Assembly (NCBI GenBank): GCA_020437755.1 | Contig: JAGQVX010000020.1 | Location: 1 to 38,446, forward strand | Origin: Flavobacteriales bacterium | Lineage (GTDB): Bacteria > Bacteroidota > Bacteroidia > Flavobacteriales_D > Sanyastnellaceae | DNA length: 38,446 nt | Direction of reading: 5' to 3' | Shown here: positions 9,484-18,203 of the stretch, one piece after another | Numbering within the stretch: position 1 is the first letter of the stretch | Layout of the letters: every line of letters starts with the position of its first letter | Program-made: the position numbers and the translations under genes | The notes under the pieces: model-generated | Seen by the model: the letters and a program-made list of their open reading frames with translations, nothing else | What the model was told of the DNA's origin: nothing | The model's database searches: none

Positions 9484-10368
9484 CTACAAATGATACGTGT
9501 ACACCCGACGCCGATTTTTACTCACTTCATAACGGAACGTAATTTCATGTGAGGTTCCCAACATAGCGTAGTTGTAGCGGTTCATGACATCAACTGAGTA
9601 ACCCACGTAATATTGGGGTGAAATAACATACTGGAAATAAAGACCATATTGTTGCGTACCGTAATGGGTACCAACCCAGAGCTTTCCGCCAAAAAGAGCC
9701 GATGCGTTGAAGTCGAGCAATAAGGGAGATTGAGTGTCCCATCCTGAGAAGAACGCGAATCGGTAGCGAAAGGCGTTACTTACCGTCTCCGCATAACCTG
9801 CGCTAAGGTAGTACCATGACAAACTTTCCATCCCTAAAACATTTCGATGTCGTATCATTCGGGGTGTGGATAGGCCAATGTAGTAGTTGTCATTGAACAC
9901 ATAAACACCAAAACCAACATTGGGAATGAGTTTTTTCCCTTGGTAATTTTGCCAGGCAGGGTCAAGTTCCTGTAGCTGGGTATCCGTGAGACTGTTATTC
10001 TCAAACGTACCGCTCAACTTGGTTCCCATATGCACCTGAAAGGAAGGGAAGCGCAAGCGATAGGCAAAATTAGCATCGAGTCCCACAGAGGTTACCGGTC
10101 GAGCAAAGACACTGCGCACACCCAACCCGTAGGATAATCTGCGGCTGAGCATGGGCTTGTGAGCTTGCAGCAACTGTATAGCAGGAGCGCCGTCGAAGCC
10201 GGTCCATTGATTTCGGAAAATAGCCGCAGCACTCAAATCAAGTGATTTTCCTGCTACAGCCGGATTATATTCCATCATGCCCGTGATCCAATTGGAGGTA
10301 TAGACCTCCGTCTGGCTCCGGACCTGCAGAAAGGTGATTGATAAGATCAGTATGAGAATTCGGTTCAT
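9484..10368 (-). CDS. PorP/SprF family T9SS-associated outer-membrane protein
   Basis: The 294-residue protein has a signal peptide (about 1-18) and the family hallmarks near the N terminus: YNPAVAGKSLDL followed by FRNQWTGFDGAP. The rest is beta-strand-rich and fits an outer-membrane barrel. PorP and SprF are needed to secrete or display particular T9SS cargo; SprF, for example, is needed for SprB in Flavobacterium johnsoniae. The gene begins 2 bases after the stop of a giant protein with a type B sorting domain, so the two are almost certainly co-transcribed. I infer that this is the adhesin's dedicated partner. Confidence 0.93.
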   Translation of the reverse strand: MNRILILILSITFLQVRSQTEVYTSNWITGMMEYNPAVAGKSLDLSAAAIFRNQWTGFDGAPAIQLLQAHKPMLSRRLSYGLGVRSVFARPVTSVGLDANFAYRLRFPSFQVHMGTKLSGTFENNSLTDTQLQELDPAWQNYQGKKLIPNVGFGVYVFNDNYYIGLSTPRMIRHRNVLGMESLSWYYLSAGYAETVSNAFRYRFAFFSGWDTQSPLLLDFNASALFGGKLWVGTHYGTQQYGLYFQYVISPQYYVGYSVDVMNRYNYAMLGTSHEITFRYEVSKNRRRVYTYHL

Positions 10369-10370
10369 GG

Positions 10371-13300
10371 TCAGCGATTCAAAAGTGTGTATCCTTTGCG
10401 GATAAGAGAGTTGTAAGGGATTTCGAGGATGTAATAATATTTGCCGGATGGCAAAGCCCGATGACTTAGAATTCCGGTATTCGCATATCCATCCCAGTCA
10501 TTTTTGTATGCCTCACTGAAAAATACACGCACCCCTTGTTCATTAAACACATTCAGTGTGCATCCCGTGAAGTCATCCAGCCCTTCAATAACAAACTGGT
10601 CATTGATGCCATCGTTATTGGGTGAGAACCCTTCAGGAATCACCAGGTTTTCGGGACACAGCAATTGAATGAGGATATACGAAGTATCGGTCAAGCCATG
10701 AACGTCCTGAATAACATAGGATATGGAGTCGTCGCGGCAACGCTCTTTATCGGGAAAGTAACTGATGGTATGGTCATATTCCAGACGAGCATTTTCAGGT
10801 AGATCGGCACTCAAAAGCAGGATTGGGTCGCCGTCCGGATCATAGTCGTTTTTCAGGGGTTCCAGATTGATATAGTTCAAGTGTGTAGTTACGGCATGAG
10901 GAACTGCAACAGGTGCTGAATTGATATAAACGTCCAGTATACACGTTGCGGAATTTCCGGAGGGATCGAGTGCCAGGAATTCAACTGTATTCAACCCCGG
11001 AGGAAAATTGGAGCCGCTGGGTAGTCCTTCTAATACCATCACTTCTACATCATCGCAATTGTCTGTAGCCATGGGCAGATTATAAGCTACTGACGGATTG
11101 TTGGAAACTATAGAAGGGGGACACCAGATTTCAGGGGCTTCTTCATCAAAGACCTCAATGGTGAAGGAACATGTTGAGGTGTTTCCCGCAGGATCAATCG
11201 CCTCATATACGATTTCGTGCAATCCGGCGGGGAAATAGCTTCCGCCGGGGTTTCCTTGAATTCGATGAAGGGTAAGATCACTGCAATTGTCACTGGCTGA
11301 AACATCATAGTCGACCCAAGCTCCGCAGAAGCCGGAGGCGTTGGGCACAGCAATACTTTCCGGGCACTGTATTGATGGCGCAAGAGTGTCCAGTACTTCT
11401 ACGGTGAAGCTGCAGGTATCCGAGAGACCTGATGCGTCAATGGCTACAAAGCTGATGGCGTGTGTGCCGGGTGGGACATTGGAGCCCGAAATAGGTCCCT
11501 CAATTTGTTGGACATTTTGTACAATGCAATTGTCTGAAGCTTGTGGTGAATTGAATGAGTAAACAATGTCGCAGTCACCTTCTCCAAGATATAAGATGTC
11601 ATTGGGTGTGTCGCATGCAAGGGTAGGTGGTTGATTATCAATAACTTCAATTTCAAAAGTGGTCGCCGCAATGTTTCCTTGATTGTCAGTGGCTTCAAAA
11701 GATACTTCGTAGGTCCCTACATCCAGCCACTCTCCTGAAACGGGTCCGGAGGTTTGGGAGATGGTCGTTTCTCCACAATTGTCGGTGGCGATTGGAGATT
11801 GGAATTCAACTGTGGTACCACACGTTTGATTTTCAGTGAAAAAGGTGAGGTTAACCATGGGTTCAAATACAGGAGGCTGCAGATCTGTAAGATTTACAAC
11901 CGTAGCACAAGTTCCTGTGTTACCGTTGTCGTCGGTGAGGGTAAATACGATCTCTACAAAGCCCTGTTCAAGGGTGTACAAGGTGCCGGCCGGGGGTTCT
12001 TGATTAATGAATCCTGTATATGAGCAATTCTCAATGATGTCGATTGTTTGCGACATATCGGGCAAAACCGCGGAACAGCTTTGTTCAACTTCCAATTGCA
12101 ATGGAGCCGGACAGGTAAGAGTAGGAGGGGTGAGGTCCTGGAAAGTCACCGAAGCAGAACTAACTACTGTATTTCCGGCTTCATCAATCGCTGTGATTGT
12201 TACCTCATCAAGTGTAGTTGGATCTACAACCGTTTGGGGCGACGGGGATTGAGATATCTCTAATGTGCCGATGCAGTTGTCTGTTGCCTGAAAATCCGGT
12301 GTCAAATCCGGCAATGAAAAAGCACAATTGTCGTCGAGTTCAAAAAGGTATTCCGTCGGACCGGAAAGCGAGGGTGAGATGGTGTCGATGTAGTTCAGCG
12401 TGGTGGTACACGATGAGGCATTACCCCAGCTATCGGTCACAGAAATCACAATGTTGTCTGGAAAAAACCCGGTATAAATTCCGGGAGCAGGTTCCTGTAT
12501 TTCCTGATCAATTATTGAACAATTGTCCTGAATCGTTGACTGGTCCAATACGTTTGGAATCTCAATTCCACAGGTTTCGTCGGGATAAATAAGCAGACTG
12601 GTAGGGCAGTCAACTTCGGGTGAAATTCCGTCGGAAAGATGGATCGTGACGGTGGCCTCATTGCTGTTTCCGGACACATCCGTAGCGGTGAGGGTAACTT
12701 CCACGTCGCCATCGGACAAGCTTATCAAAGTGCCGATAGGAGGGTATTGTGTTATACTGGAGACTGTGCAATTGTCTGTGATTGTTGCCCATGAAGCGAT
12801 GTTTTCCAGCGCGTATTCGCAGTTGTTGTCCACTTCCCTGTTGACCTGAACCGGCATGACAATCTGTGGCGCAGACGTATCTTGAAGATGCAAGGCCGAT
12901 GTACAGAAGTCGGTGTTCCCGGCGGCATCGGTGATGGTAAACGTGAGGTTTACAACGCCTGCACCGGAGAGCTGAGTCCCCGGAGCCGGGCTCTGCATGA
13001 GGGTAATTGAATTGGTGCAGTTGTCCTGATAGGTGAGGGTAGACGTATAATCGGGTAGTAAGGCCTCACAGTTGGAGTCAAGAGCGAGGTACAGGTTGGC
13101 GGTACAATTAATTACCGGTGCCTGATTGTCGGTAACTTCCAACAACATGGAGCAGGTGGTGGTTAGCCCGCCGGCATCGGTTACAACGAATTGAACCGTA
13201 TAGTTTCCCGGCATATTGATAGTGCTTCCAACAGCAGGGATTTGTTGTATTGAGTTCACTCCACAGTTATCGGAATACTGCAGTTGATTCTCAAAGTTTT

Positions 13301-14567
13301 CGACGATGTATTCACAGTTGGATCCCAGGTCTACTATGGCATTCGCCAAACAGGTAGCCTGAGGAGGTGTTGTATCCGTGGGTATGATTTCGATGAAATG
13401 CTGTGTAAGATTACCGTATACATCTTGCGCAATCAGTTCAATTGTGGTGTTGCCTTCAATCAAGGTCCCCTGCGGAGTCATTTGCTCGTATGAGCCCAAA
13501 CCACAATTATCAGCAGCCGGGTACAATTCTGTAAGGTTCTCCAGGATGTAACTACAATTGCTGTTCACTGGAACATCCAGAGATGCAGGTGCATCAATCA
13601 CAGGGGGAATGGTATCAATAACATAGATGGTTTGACTGCATGTTTCAGTCCACCCCAATGCATCCGATGAAGTCATGGTGAGCTGATAGGAACCAACATC
13701 GAGTGGTGTACCCGGTGCAATGGATTGAGTGACTGATCCTCCCGGTACGGCTGCCCATCTTAGATCGGGCATAAGGCCCTGGCAACTTTCGGTGGCATAG
13801 ATCAATGTGTCCGTGGGGCATAGCAGGTTCAAATCCAGCACTCCCAACGATCCACCAATCCCTTCGTTCCATTCGAATTCTACCAGACTTGCATTGTCCA
13901 AGAATCCGGTAAATACATCGTAGTGCTGCAGGTTGAATCCGTCATGACCAAAGACCAATGCTTCATCAATGTACAGTCGAACTTCGTTGTCGTGGTTGAG
14001 AATGTCGAGTTGATACGTGCCACTGGGAAATCCGCGGCGGCGGTAAACCACGGTATGCTGGTCAAATTCCACGTCGCAACCGATGTATTGCGGATGCCAG
14101 GAAGGCGAAACGCCAATGTCCCACAGTTGCCATGAACTGATGTCGAGGTTGGGCTCGTGATAGTAGCCGCGAAAAACATCCTGATTGAGGATGTGCTTTC
14201 CGTTGTAGCAATAAGCAATCCATGCGTCTTGTGGGACAGTAGGAAGAGGGGGTGCAAACATGGCCAAAAACGTGCACTGTTCCACGTCGCTGCCATTGTC
14301 GGCCTGAAGCAAGATCTCCAAAGCGGAGTTTGTACTCCCGTCAAAAGTTGATCCGGCGGCAGGCGTTTGCGTTACGGTGTATCCGGTGGAATTGTCAGCA
14401 AGGTAGGTGAAGTCGGGCACCAGGGAGCTGCAAGACTCCATATCCAGGAGTACAGACAAGGTGTCGGGACAACTGGAAAAGACCTGGCTCCATCCTGGCA
14501 ATGTTGCGATAGAACAACCTGTCAGGAAGAGAAACCGAAATAGAAGTGGTTGTAATGAAGTGTTCAA
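10371..14567 (-). CDS. Giant HYR-repeat adhesin-like protein with type B T9SS (gliding-associated) C-terminal domain
   Basis: A 1,398-residue secreted surface protein. The signal peptide covers about residues 1-28 (cut after GWSQ). A PA14-like or lectin-like region (about 110-250) contains PSGTYQLDILNHDNEVRLYI. About twelve HYR-type Ig-like repeats of roughly 80 residues follow (about 250-1210); eleven show DNC or ENC, usually with a later DxxGN. An Ig/cadherin-like module (about 1215-1310, NDYDPDGDP) and a CHU_C/type B sorting domain (about 1312-1398, FSPNNDGINDQF) complete it. HYR domains are usually adhesive; no catalytic motif is seen. No ATG or GTG exists between the upstream in-frame stop and the signal peptide, so TTG at 14567 is the likely start. 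It heads an operon with PorP/SprF. Confidence 0.9.
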   Translation of the reverse strand: MNTSLQPLLFRFLFLTGCSIATLPGWSQVFSSCPDTLSVLLDMESCSSLVPDFTYLADNSTGYTVTQTPAAGSTFDGSTNSALEILLQADNGSDVEQCTFLAMFAPPLPTVPQDAWIAYCYNGKHILNQDVFRGYYHEPNLDISSWQLWDIGVSPSWHPQYIGCDVEFDQHTVVYRRRGFPSGTYQLDILNHDNEVRLYIDEALVFGHDGFNLQHYDVFTGFLDNASLVEFEWNEGIGGSLGVLDLNLLCPTDTLIYATESCQGLMPDLRWAAVPGGSVTQSIAPGTPLDVGSYQLTMTSSDALGWTETCSQTIYVIDTIPPVIDAPASLDVPVNSNCSYILENLTELYPAADNCGLGSYEQMTPQGTLIEGNTTIELIAQDVYGNLTQHFIEIIPTDTTPPQATCLANAIVDLGSNCEYIVENFENQLQYSDNCGVNSIQQIPAVGSTINMPGNYTVQFVVTDAGGLTTTCSMLLEVTDNQAPVINCTANLYLALDSNCEALLPDYTSTLTYQDNCTNSITLMQSPAPGTQLSGAGVVNLTFTITDAAGNTDFCTSALHLQDTSAPQIVMPVQVNREVDNNCEYALENIASWATITDNCTVSSITQYPPIGTLISLSDGDVEVTLTATDVSGNSNEATVTIHLSDGISPEVDCPTSLLIYPDETCGIEIPNVLDQSTIQDNCSIIDQEIQEPAPGIYTGFFPDNIVISVTDSWGNASSCTTTLNYIDTISPSLSGPTEYLFELDDNCAFSLPDLTPDFQATDNCIGTLEISQSPSPQTVVDPTTLDEVTITAIDEAGNTVVSSASVTFQDLTPPTLTCPAPLQLEVEQSCSAVLPDMSQTIDIIENCSYTGFINQEPPAGTLYTLEQGFVEIVFTLTDDNGNTGTCATVVNLTDLQPPVFEPMVNLTFFTENQTCGTTVEFQSPIATDNCGETTISQTSGPVSGEWLDVGTYEVSFEATDNQGNIAATTFEIEVIDNQPPTLACDTPNDILYLGEGDCDIVYSFNSPQASDNCIVQNVQQIEGPISGSNVPPGTHAISFVAIDASGLSDTCSFTVEVLDTLAPSIQCPESIAVPNASGFCGAWVDYDVSASDNCSDLTLHRIQGNPGGSYFPAGLHEIVYEAIDPAGNTSTCSFTIEVFDEEAPEIWCPPSIVSNNPSVAYNLPMATDNCDDVEVMVLEGLPSGSNFPPGLNTVEFLALDPSGNSATCILDVYINSAPVAVPHAVTTHLNYINLEPLKNDYDPDGDPILLLSADLPENARLEYDHTISYFPDKERCRDDSISYVIQDVHGLTDTSYILIQLLCPENLVIPEGFSPNNDGINDQFVIEGLDDFTGCTLNVFNEQGVRVFFSEAYKNDWDGYANTGILSHRALPSGKYYYILEIPYNSLIRKGYTLLNR

Positions 14568-14642
14568 AACTGCGTTCTTGCTGTTTGAGCGAAAGGCAGA
14601 AATACAGTCGCTTCTTTATATGCGCAGAAGGCAAAATGTGTT

Positions 14643-17105
14643 TCAGAAATGATGTAGGAATAGCGGTGTAAACGGGTAGGTGAATTCTGAAAGCGATAAA
14701 CTTTTGGCTGCTGCCTTAAGCATGTGAGCATCTTCTAGAACCCGCTGAATTTCGGAGATTTTGAAGGGCTTCTGGATGAAGTCGTTCATCCCTGCTTTAC
14801 GACATGTTTCTTCGCTTTCATTCACCACATTGGCCGTTAGTGCTACAATGTGCGGGGCACGTTGTTGTGGGGGAGCATGTTCTCTGATTATACGAGTAGC
14901 TTCCAGTCCGTCCATTTCCGGCATGTGGATATCCATGAAAATGATGTCGAAATTTTTCCTCGTTGCCGCTTCCACTGCTTCTTTTCCGTTGGAAACCAGG
15001 GTAACAGTGTATCCCATTTTTTCGAAGACTTGTTCGGCAAGTTTTTGATTGATAAAATTATCTTCTGCAATCAGAATTTGAAGGGGAAAAAGTCGGGCAA
15101 ACGAATCATCGAGAGGGGGTGGGGGGATTGCTGAGGAGTCTTCATCTTCCTCTCCCGGAATTTCAATGGTTGTGAGGCTGAGAGAAAACGTAGATCCCTG
15201 CTCGAGAGTACTTTCGACGGTTATATCGCCTTGCATCAATTCTGCCAGGCGTTTGCTAATGGTCAAACCCAAGCCTGTACCACCGTATTTACGCGAGGTA
15301 GATGAATCGGCCTGTGTGAAGGGACTGAACAGGTTGTCCAGTTTTTCGGCAGATATACCAATGCCGGTATCTGAAATGGCAAAAGTGAGTTTGAATTCTC
15401 GGAAGTTCTCGGTTGGAACAGCCGTCACATCGAGCCTTACATTCCCACTCTCTGTGAACTTGATGGCATTACTGAGTAGATTGTTGATGATTTGCGTGAG
15501 TCGGCCATAGTCCCCAAGTATGAAAGCGGGCACGCCGGCATCAATACGGCTGGTGAGCGTGTTGTTCCTGATGGAGGCCCGGTGAGTGGCCAGATTCATT
15601 GCGTTTTTAACCAATTTGCGCACACTCATTTTTGAGTACGCCATCTCCATTTTTTCGGCTTCGATTTTAGAAAAATCCAAGATCTCGTTGATGATTCCCA
15701 GTAGGTTTTCTCCACTGTGGCGAATAGTATCCAGGTACTCCGTTTGTACTCCGGTAAGTTCGGTGGTGGCCAGCAAGGTTGCCATACCCAGCACACCATT
15801 CATAGGTGTTCGGATTTCATGACTCATCGTAGCCAGAAATTCGGACTTGGCACGGGTTGCTTCCTCCGCTGTTTGGCGCGACTGGATGAGCATGCGTTGA
15901 TATTCCTTGATTCCGGTATTATCTTTCACATAGCATACTATTCGGGCACCAGGCAAGCGGGTAAAGGTGAGGTCGGTTTCCAGTGTGGATCCATCTTTTT
16001 TCAGACATAGTGCTTCACCCCGCCACACATGCTCCAATAAGATTTGAGGCATTATCTGATGCTGAAAATCCTCGTACCATTCAGGGGAACAGTATTTTTT
16101 CCAATGAGTATTGATGAGCAGTGCAGGGTGGGCATATTCGAGCATAAAGCCAAATGATTTATTGGCGTAGATGAGTGTGCCCTCTTTGTCCATGATGAAA
16201 ACCCCGTCGGCCGCCAGGTCAATAGCACTGTTCAGATCTTTTACCTGTTCCAGTGCAACTTCAATTTCAGTAATATCCTCACCGTATAAATTGACAAATT
16301 CACCCTTGTCGCCGCGCACAAGTGAGATCTTGATGCGTCGGTTTTTAATGGAGGTTACCAGCTCTTGTGCTTCACCGGTTTCGAATACAACCATGAGCAT
16401 CTGACTGAGACCGGGTGGGAAGATCATCCGACCTTCATCGGTGAGAAGTTGTCTTGCGGCGTCATTCATAAGCAAGACTTCACCATTGATGTTGAGGCGG
16501 AGCAAAGGCAAGGGGCTGTCGTTCACAAACTGCACAAATGCATTCAGTCGGGTGTATTTATCTTCAACTTGTTCTTTCTGATTTTTCCAACGCGCTGCGA
16601 ACAGAAACATATGTGCAGAGATCGTTGACAAACAAAGCGAGGTACAAAAAAACTGGAGGTAAGGATTTGCCACAGTAATCGTACTCACTCGAATTCCAAA
16701 CCGTGCTCCCATATAAACCGCAAAAGAAAGGAGTCCGATAATGATCAAATTTCTGGCTGTCTTGCGCTCACGCTCGGTAAGGATAATGGCCGATAACAGA
16801 ACGGGGTAGCAGAATACGAGTCCGTTTTCAAAGGCGGTGAACGCCCCGATGGTGTTGATCAGTACCATAATAAGAACATAGGCTATGACACGCTGAGCGC
16901 GATGTGAGGACCGAATGAACTTATATGATATTCCGGTAAAAACAAGGATCATTAGCACGGATCCTATCTGGAAAATTGAATCGAGATTGAAAAGTACAAT
17001 GGATGTTGTTGATGCTGTGATTCCTATAGTCAACCAGGCAAGCGAAATTACAGCCGATTTCAATTGCCTTGAATTGTTTACAGAAAATCGCAACCAGCGA
17101 GTCAT
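14643..17105 (-). CDS. Membrane-bound hybrid sensor histidine kinase
   Basis: An 820-residue sensor kinase. The N terminus has about six hydrophobic segments (about 15-175), with no large periplasmic loop. Two PAS-like domains follow (about 190-285 and 290-405). The HisKA box [13 protein letters not shown] has its phospho-acceptor at His429. The ATPase domain shows [17 protein letters not shown] and GGTGLGL. A C-terminal receiver domain (about 675-795) has [13 protein letters not shown] with the acceptor at Asp725 and the usual Lys in FIQKPF. There is no HPt domain in the chain; two separate HPt proteins are encoded just upstream, 50 bases away. The expected relay is His429 to Asp725 to an HPt. 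The signal and the final response regulator are unknown. Confidence 0.95.
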   Translation of the reverse strand: MTRWLRFSVNNSRQLKSAVISLAWLTIGITASTTSIVLFNLDSIFQIGSVLMILVFTGISYKFIRSSHRAQRVIAYVLIMVLINTIGAFTAFENGLVFCYPVLLSAIILTERERKTARNLIIIGLLSFAVYMGARFGIRVSTITVANPYLQFFCTSLCLSTISAHMFLFAARWKNQKEQVEDKYTRLNAFVQFVNDSPLPLLRLNINGEVLLMNDAARQLLTDEGRMIFPPGLSQMLMVVFETGEAQELVTSIKNRRIKISLVRGDKGEFVNLYGEDITEIEVALEQVKDLNSAIDLAADGVFIMDKEGTLIYANKSFGFMLEYAHPALLINTHWKKYCSPEWYEDFQHQIMPQILLEHVWRGEALCLKKDGSTLETDLTFTRLPGARIVCYVKDNTGIKEYQRMLIQSRQTAEEATRAKSEFLATMSHEIRTPMNGVLGMATLLATTELTGVQTEYLDTIRHSGENLLGIINEILDFSKIEAEKMEMAYSKMSVRKLVKNAMNLATHRASIRNNTLTSRIDAGVPAFILGDYGRLTQIINNLLSNAIKFTESGNVRLDVTAVPTENFREFKLTFAISDTGIGISAEKLDNLFSPFTQADSSTSRKYGGTGLGLTISKRLAELMQGDITVESTLEQGSTFSLSLTTIEIPGEEDEDSSAIPPPPLDDSFARLFPLQILIAEDNFINQKLAEQVFEKMGYTVTLVSNGKEAVEAATRKNFDIIFMDIHMPEMDGLEATRIIREHAPPQQRAPHIVALTANVVNESEETCRKAGMNDFIQKPFKISEIQRVLEDAHMLKAAAKSLSLSEFTYPFTPLFLHHF

Positions 17106-17155
17106 ACCTTGTTAGTTTAACAAGCTACGCGTAAGTGGTATAAGTTTTTGGAGGG

Positions 17156-17515
17156 TTAAATGAGCTGTGTGAATTGCTCCCGAACGATGAAAAGTGACCG
17201 TTCAACACGAGTAATAATATCTGACATCTCACTGGAATGACTTCCTTGCTCGGTCAGGTGCTCCAGCACTCTGATTTCACCGGCTACTTCATTCAAGCAA
17301 TACAAGTCCAGACTGGATTTCATCTTGTGGGCGCAACGGTTTAATTCTGACATGTTACGCTCATCATAGAATTTCCGAAGCGACGAGACATCTTTAGTCA
17401 GCGTTTCATTCAGGAAAACCCTGTTGAAATGCCGAATGGCCTGCTCATCTCCCGAAGTGATGGACTCGAGTTTGTGCAAGCTGTACGACTCATTAATGGC
17501 TTCGTTGTTATTCAT
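17156..17515 (-). CDS. Single-domain HPt phosphotransfer protein B
   Basis: This 119-residue all-helical protein contains the HPt signature CAHKMKSSLDLY, with the phospho-accepting histidine at His63. The family moves phosphate between the receiver of a hybrid kinase and a response regulator. It lies 15 bases after its relative at 17531-17896 and 50 bases before the hybrid kinase, forming one operon. Its motif is closer to consensus than that of protein A. Shared patterns (ETLTKD with NTLGKD, AHKMK with AHKLK, SLxxY after the histidine) indicate that A and B are paralogues. Confidence 0.83.
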   Translation of the reverse strand: MNNNEAINESYSLHKLESITSGDEQAIRHFNRVFLNETLTKDVSSLRKFYDERNMSELNRCAHKMKSSLDLYCLNEVAGEIRVLEHLTEQGSHSSEMSDIITRVERSLFIVREQFTQLI

Positions 17516-17530
17516 ACAATACGAAGTTAA

Positions 17531-17896
17531 CTAATCAAGAAGTGTAATGACCATTTTAAAATCATCAATCATCTGATTCTTAACCCTGCGCAAGTGGTTT
17601 TTAATATTATTGATCAACGGTCCAATTTCACTGAAGTGTTCCGATGACTGGCACAGTAATTCAATTTTATCGAGATCCTTTTGAATGGAATGTACACCGT
17701 ACATATACAGCGAGAATTTCAGCTTGTGAGCCATCTGATGTGTTTGGTACTTCTGTTGTTGCGCGTAGGACAATTGCAGCGCATGGAAGTCTTTTCCTAA
17801 CGTGTTGGTTATGAAATCCTGAATGTAAGGTGGGATATTAGCATCCTTTCCAATTTCCTTTTTCAAATTGTCCAGGTCGTACAACTTGTCTTGCAT
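17531..17896 (-). CDS. Single-domain HPt-like phosphotransfer protein A
   Basis: A 121-residue helical protein with MAHKLKFSLYMYG, fitting the HPt signature with His57 as acceptor, though Phe61 replaces the usual small residue after the Lys. It is the first gene of the HPt-HPt-kinase operon. It starts at ATG 17896, 21 bases after a perfect 8-base-pair hairpin in the presumed leader. It probably serves the same phosphorelay as protein B, or one of the pair could serve the second hybrid kinase at 20827-22716. Assignment rests on the motif and context. Confidence 0.75.
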   Translation of the reverse strand: MQDKLYDLDNLKKEIGKDANIPPYIQDFITNTLGKDFHALQLSYAQQQKYQTHQMAHKLKFSLYMYGVHSIQKDLDKIELLCQSSEHFSEIGPLINNIKNHLRRVKNQMIDDFKMVITLLD

Positions 17897-17917
17897 GATG
17901 GATCGTTTTTAAATGAA

Positions 17918-17937
17918 GGGAGCGGCTCCCCGCTCCC
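17918..17937 (-). promoter_or_regulatory. Perfect GC-rich stem-loop in HPt operon leader
   Basis: GGGAGCGG (17918-17925) pairs fully with CCGCTCCC (17930-17937) around a 4-base loop. It ends 21 bases before the HPt A start codon. No T-run follows on either strand, so it is not a standard terminator. It may affect stability or translation of the mRNA, or be a protein-binding palindrome. Confidence 0.5.
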
Positions 17938-18164
17938 CTCGTACCTAACTTAAACTATTCAACTTCACAAATTCAACCTCTCTGTATGAAAAAATTCTAC
18001 TCTGTATCGAGTGTTGAGCGAATTTACGCAGGTCGCTTGCCCACGTTCATCAGTCTTTGGCAGATTCGCATGTAGGACAAATCAGCAAAGGCAATTAGCC
18101 TCTGAGTCTGCCCCCCCCGAGTTGTCCACACTTCAAAGCCCATTAAATCCTTGCATTGCATGGC

Positions 18165-18192
18165 TTGCTTCGATTCGTATCATATAAATTAG
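18165..18192 (+). promoter_or_regulatory. Possible rfbD promoter
   Basis: TTG at 18165-18167 and TAAATTAG at 18185-18192 (7 of 8 matches to TAnnTTTG) are 17 bases apart, slightly short of the usual 19-21. Transcription would start only a few bases before the rfbD ATG at 18204. Confidence 0.3.
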
Positions 18193-18203
18193 CCCCTGCA
18201 AAC

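Larger units (their letters stand above)
17897..18203. other. Divergent intergenic region between HPt operon and rfbD
   Basis: This 307-base gap holds a strong hairpin next to the HPt start, a run of eight C residues at 18111-18118, and a possible rfbD promoter at 18165-18192. An ATG-initiated 29-codon frame at 17985-18074 has no support. No tRNA or other RNA gene is evident. Confidence 0.5.

Noticed and set aside
13880-14344. 154-residue minus-strand frame within the adhesin gene
   Set aside because: Out-of-frame shadow of the adhesin; Ser/Thr-rich artefact composition.
17985-18074. 29-codon frame starting MKKFYSVSSVERIY
   Set aside because: No ribosome-binding site, promoter or recognisable feature; probably chance in the divergent intergenic region.
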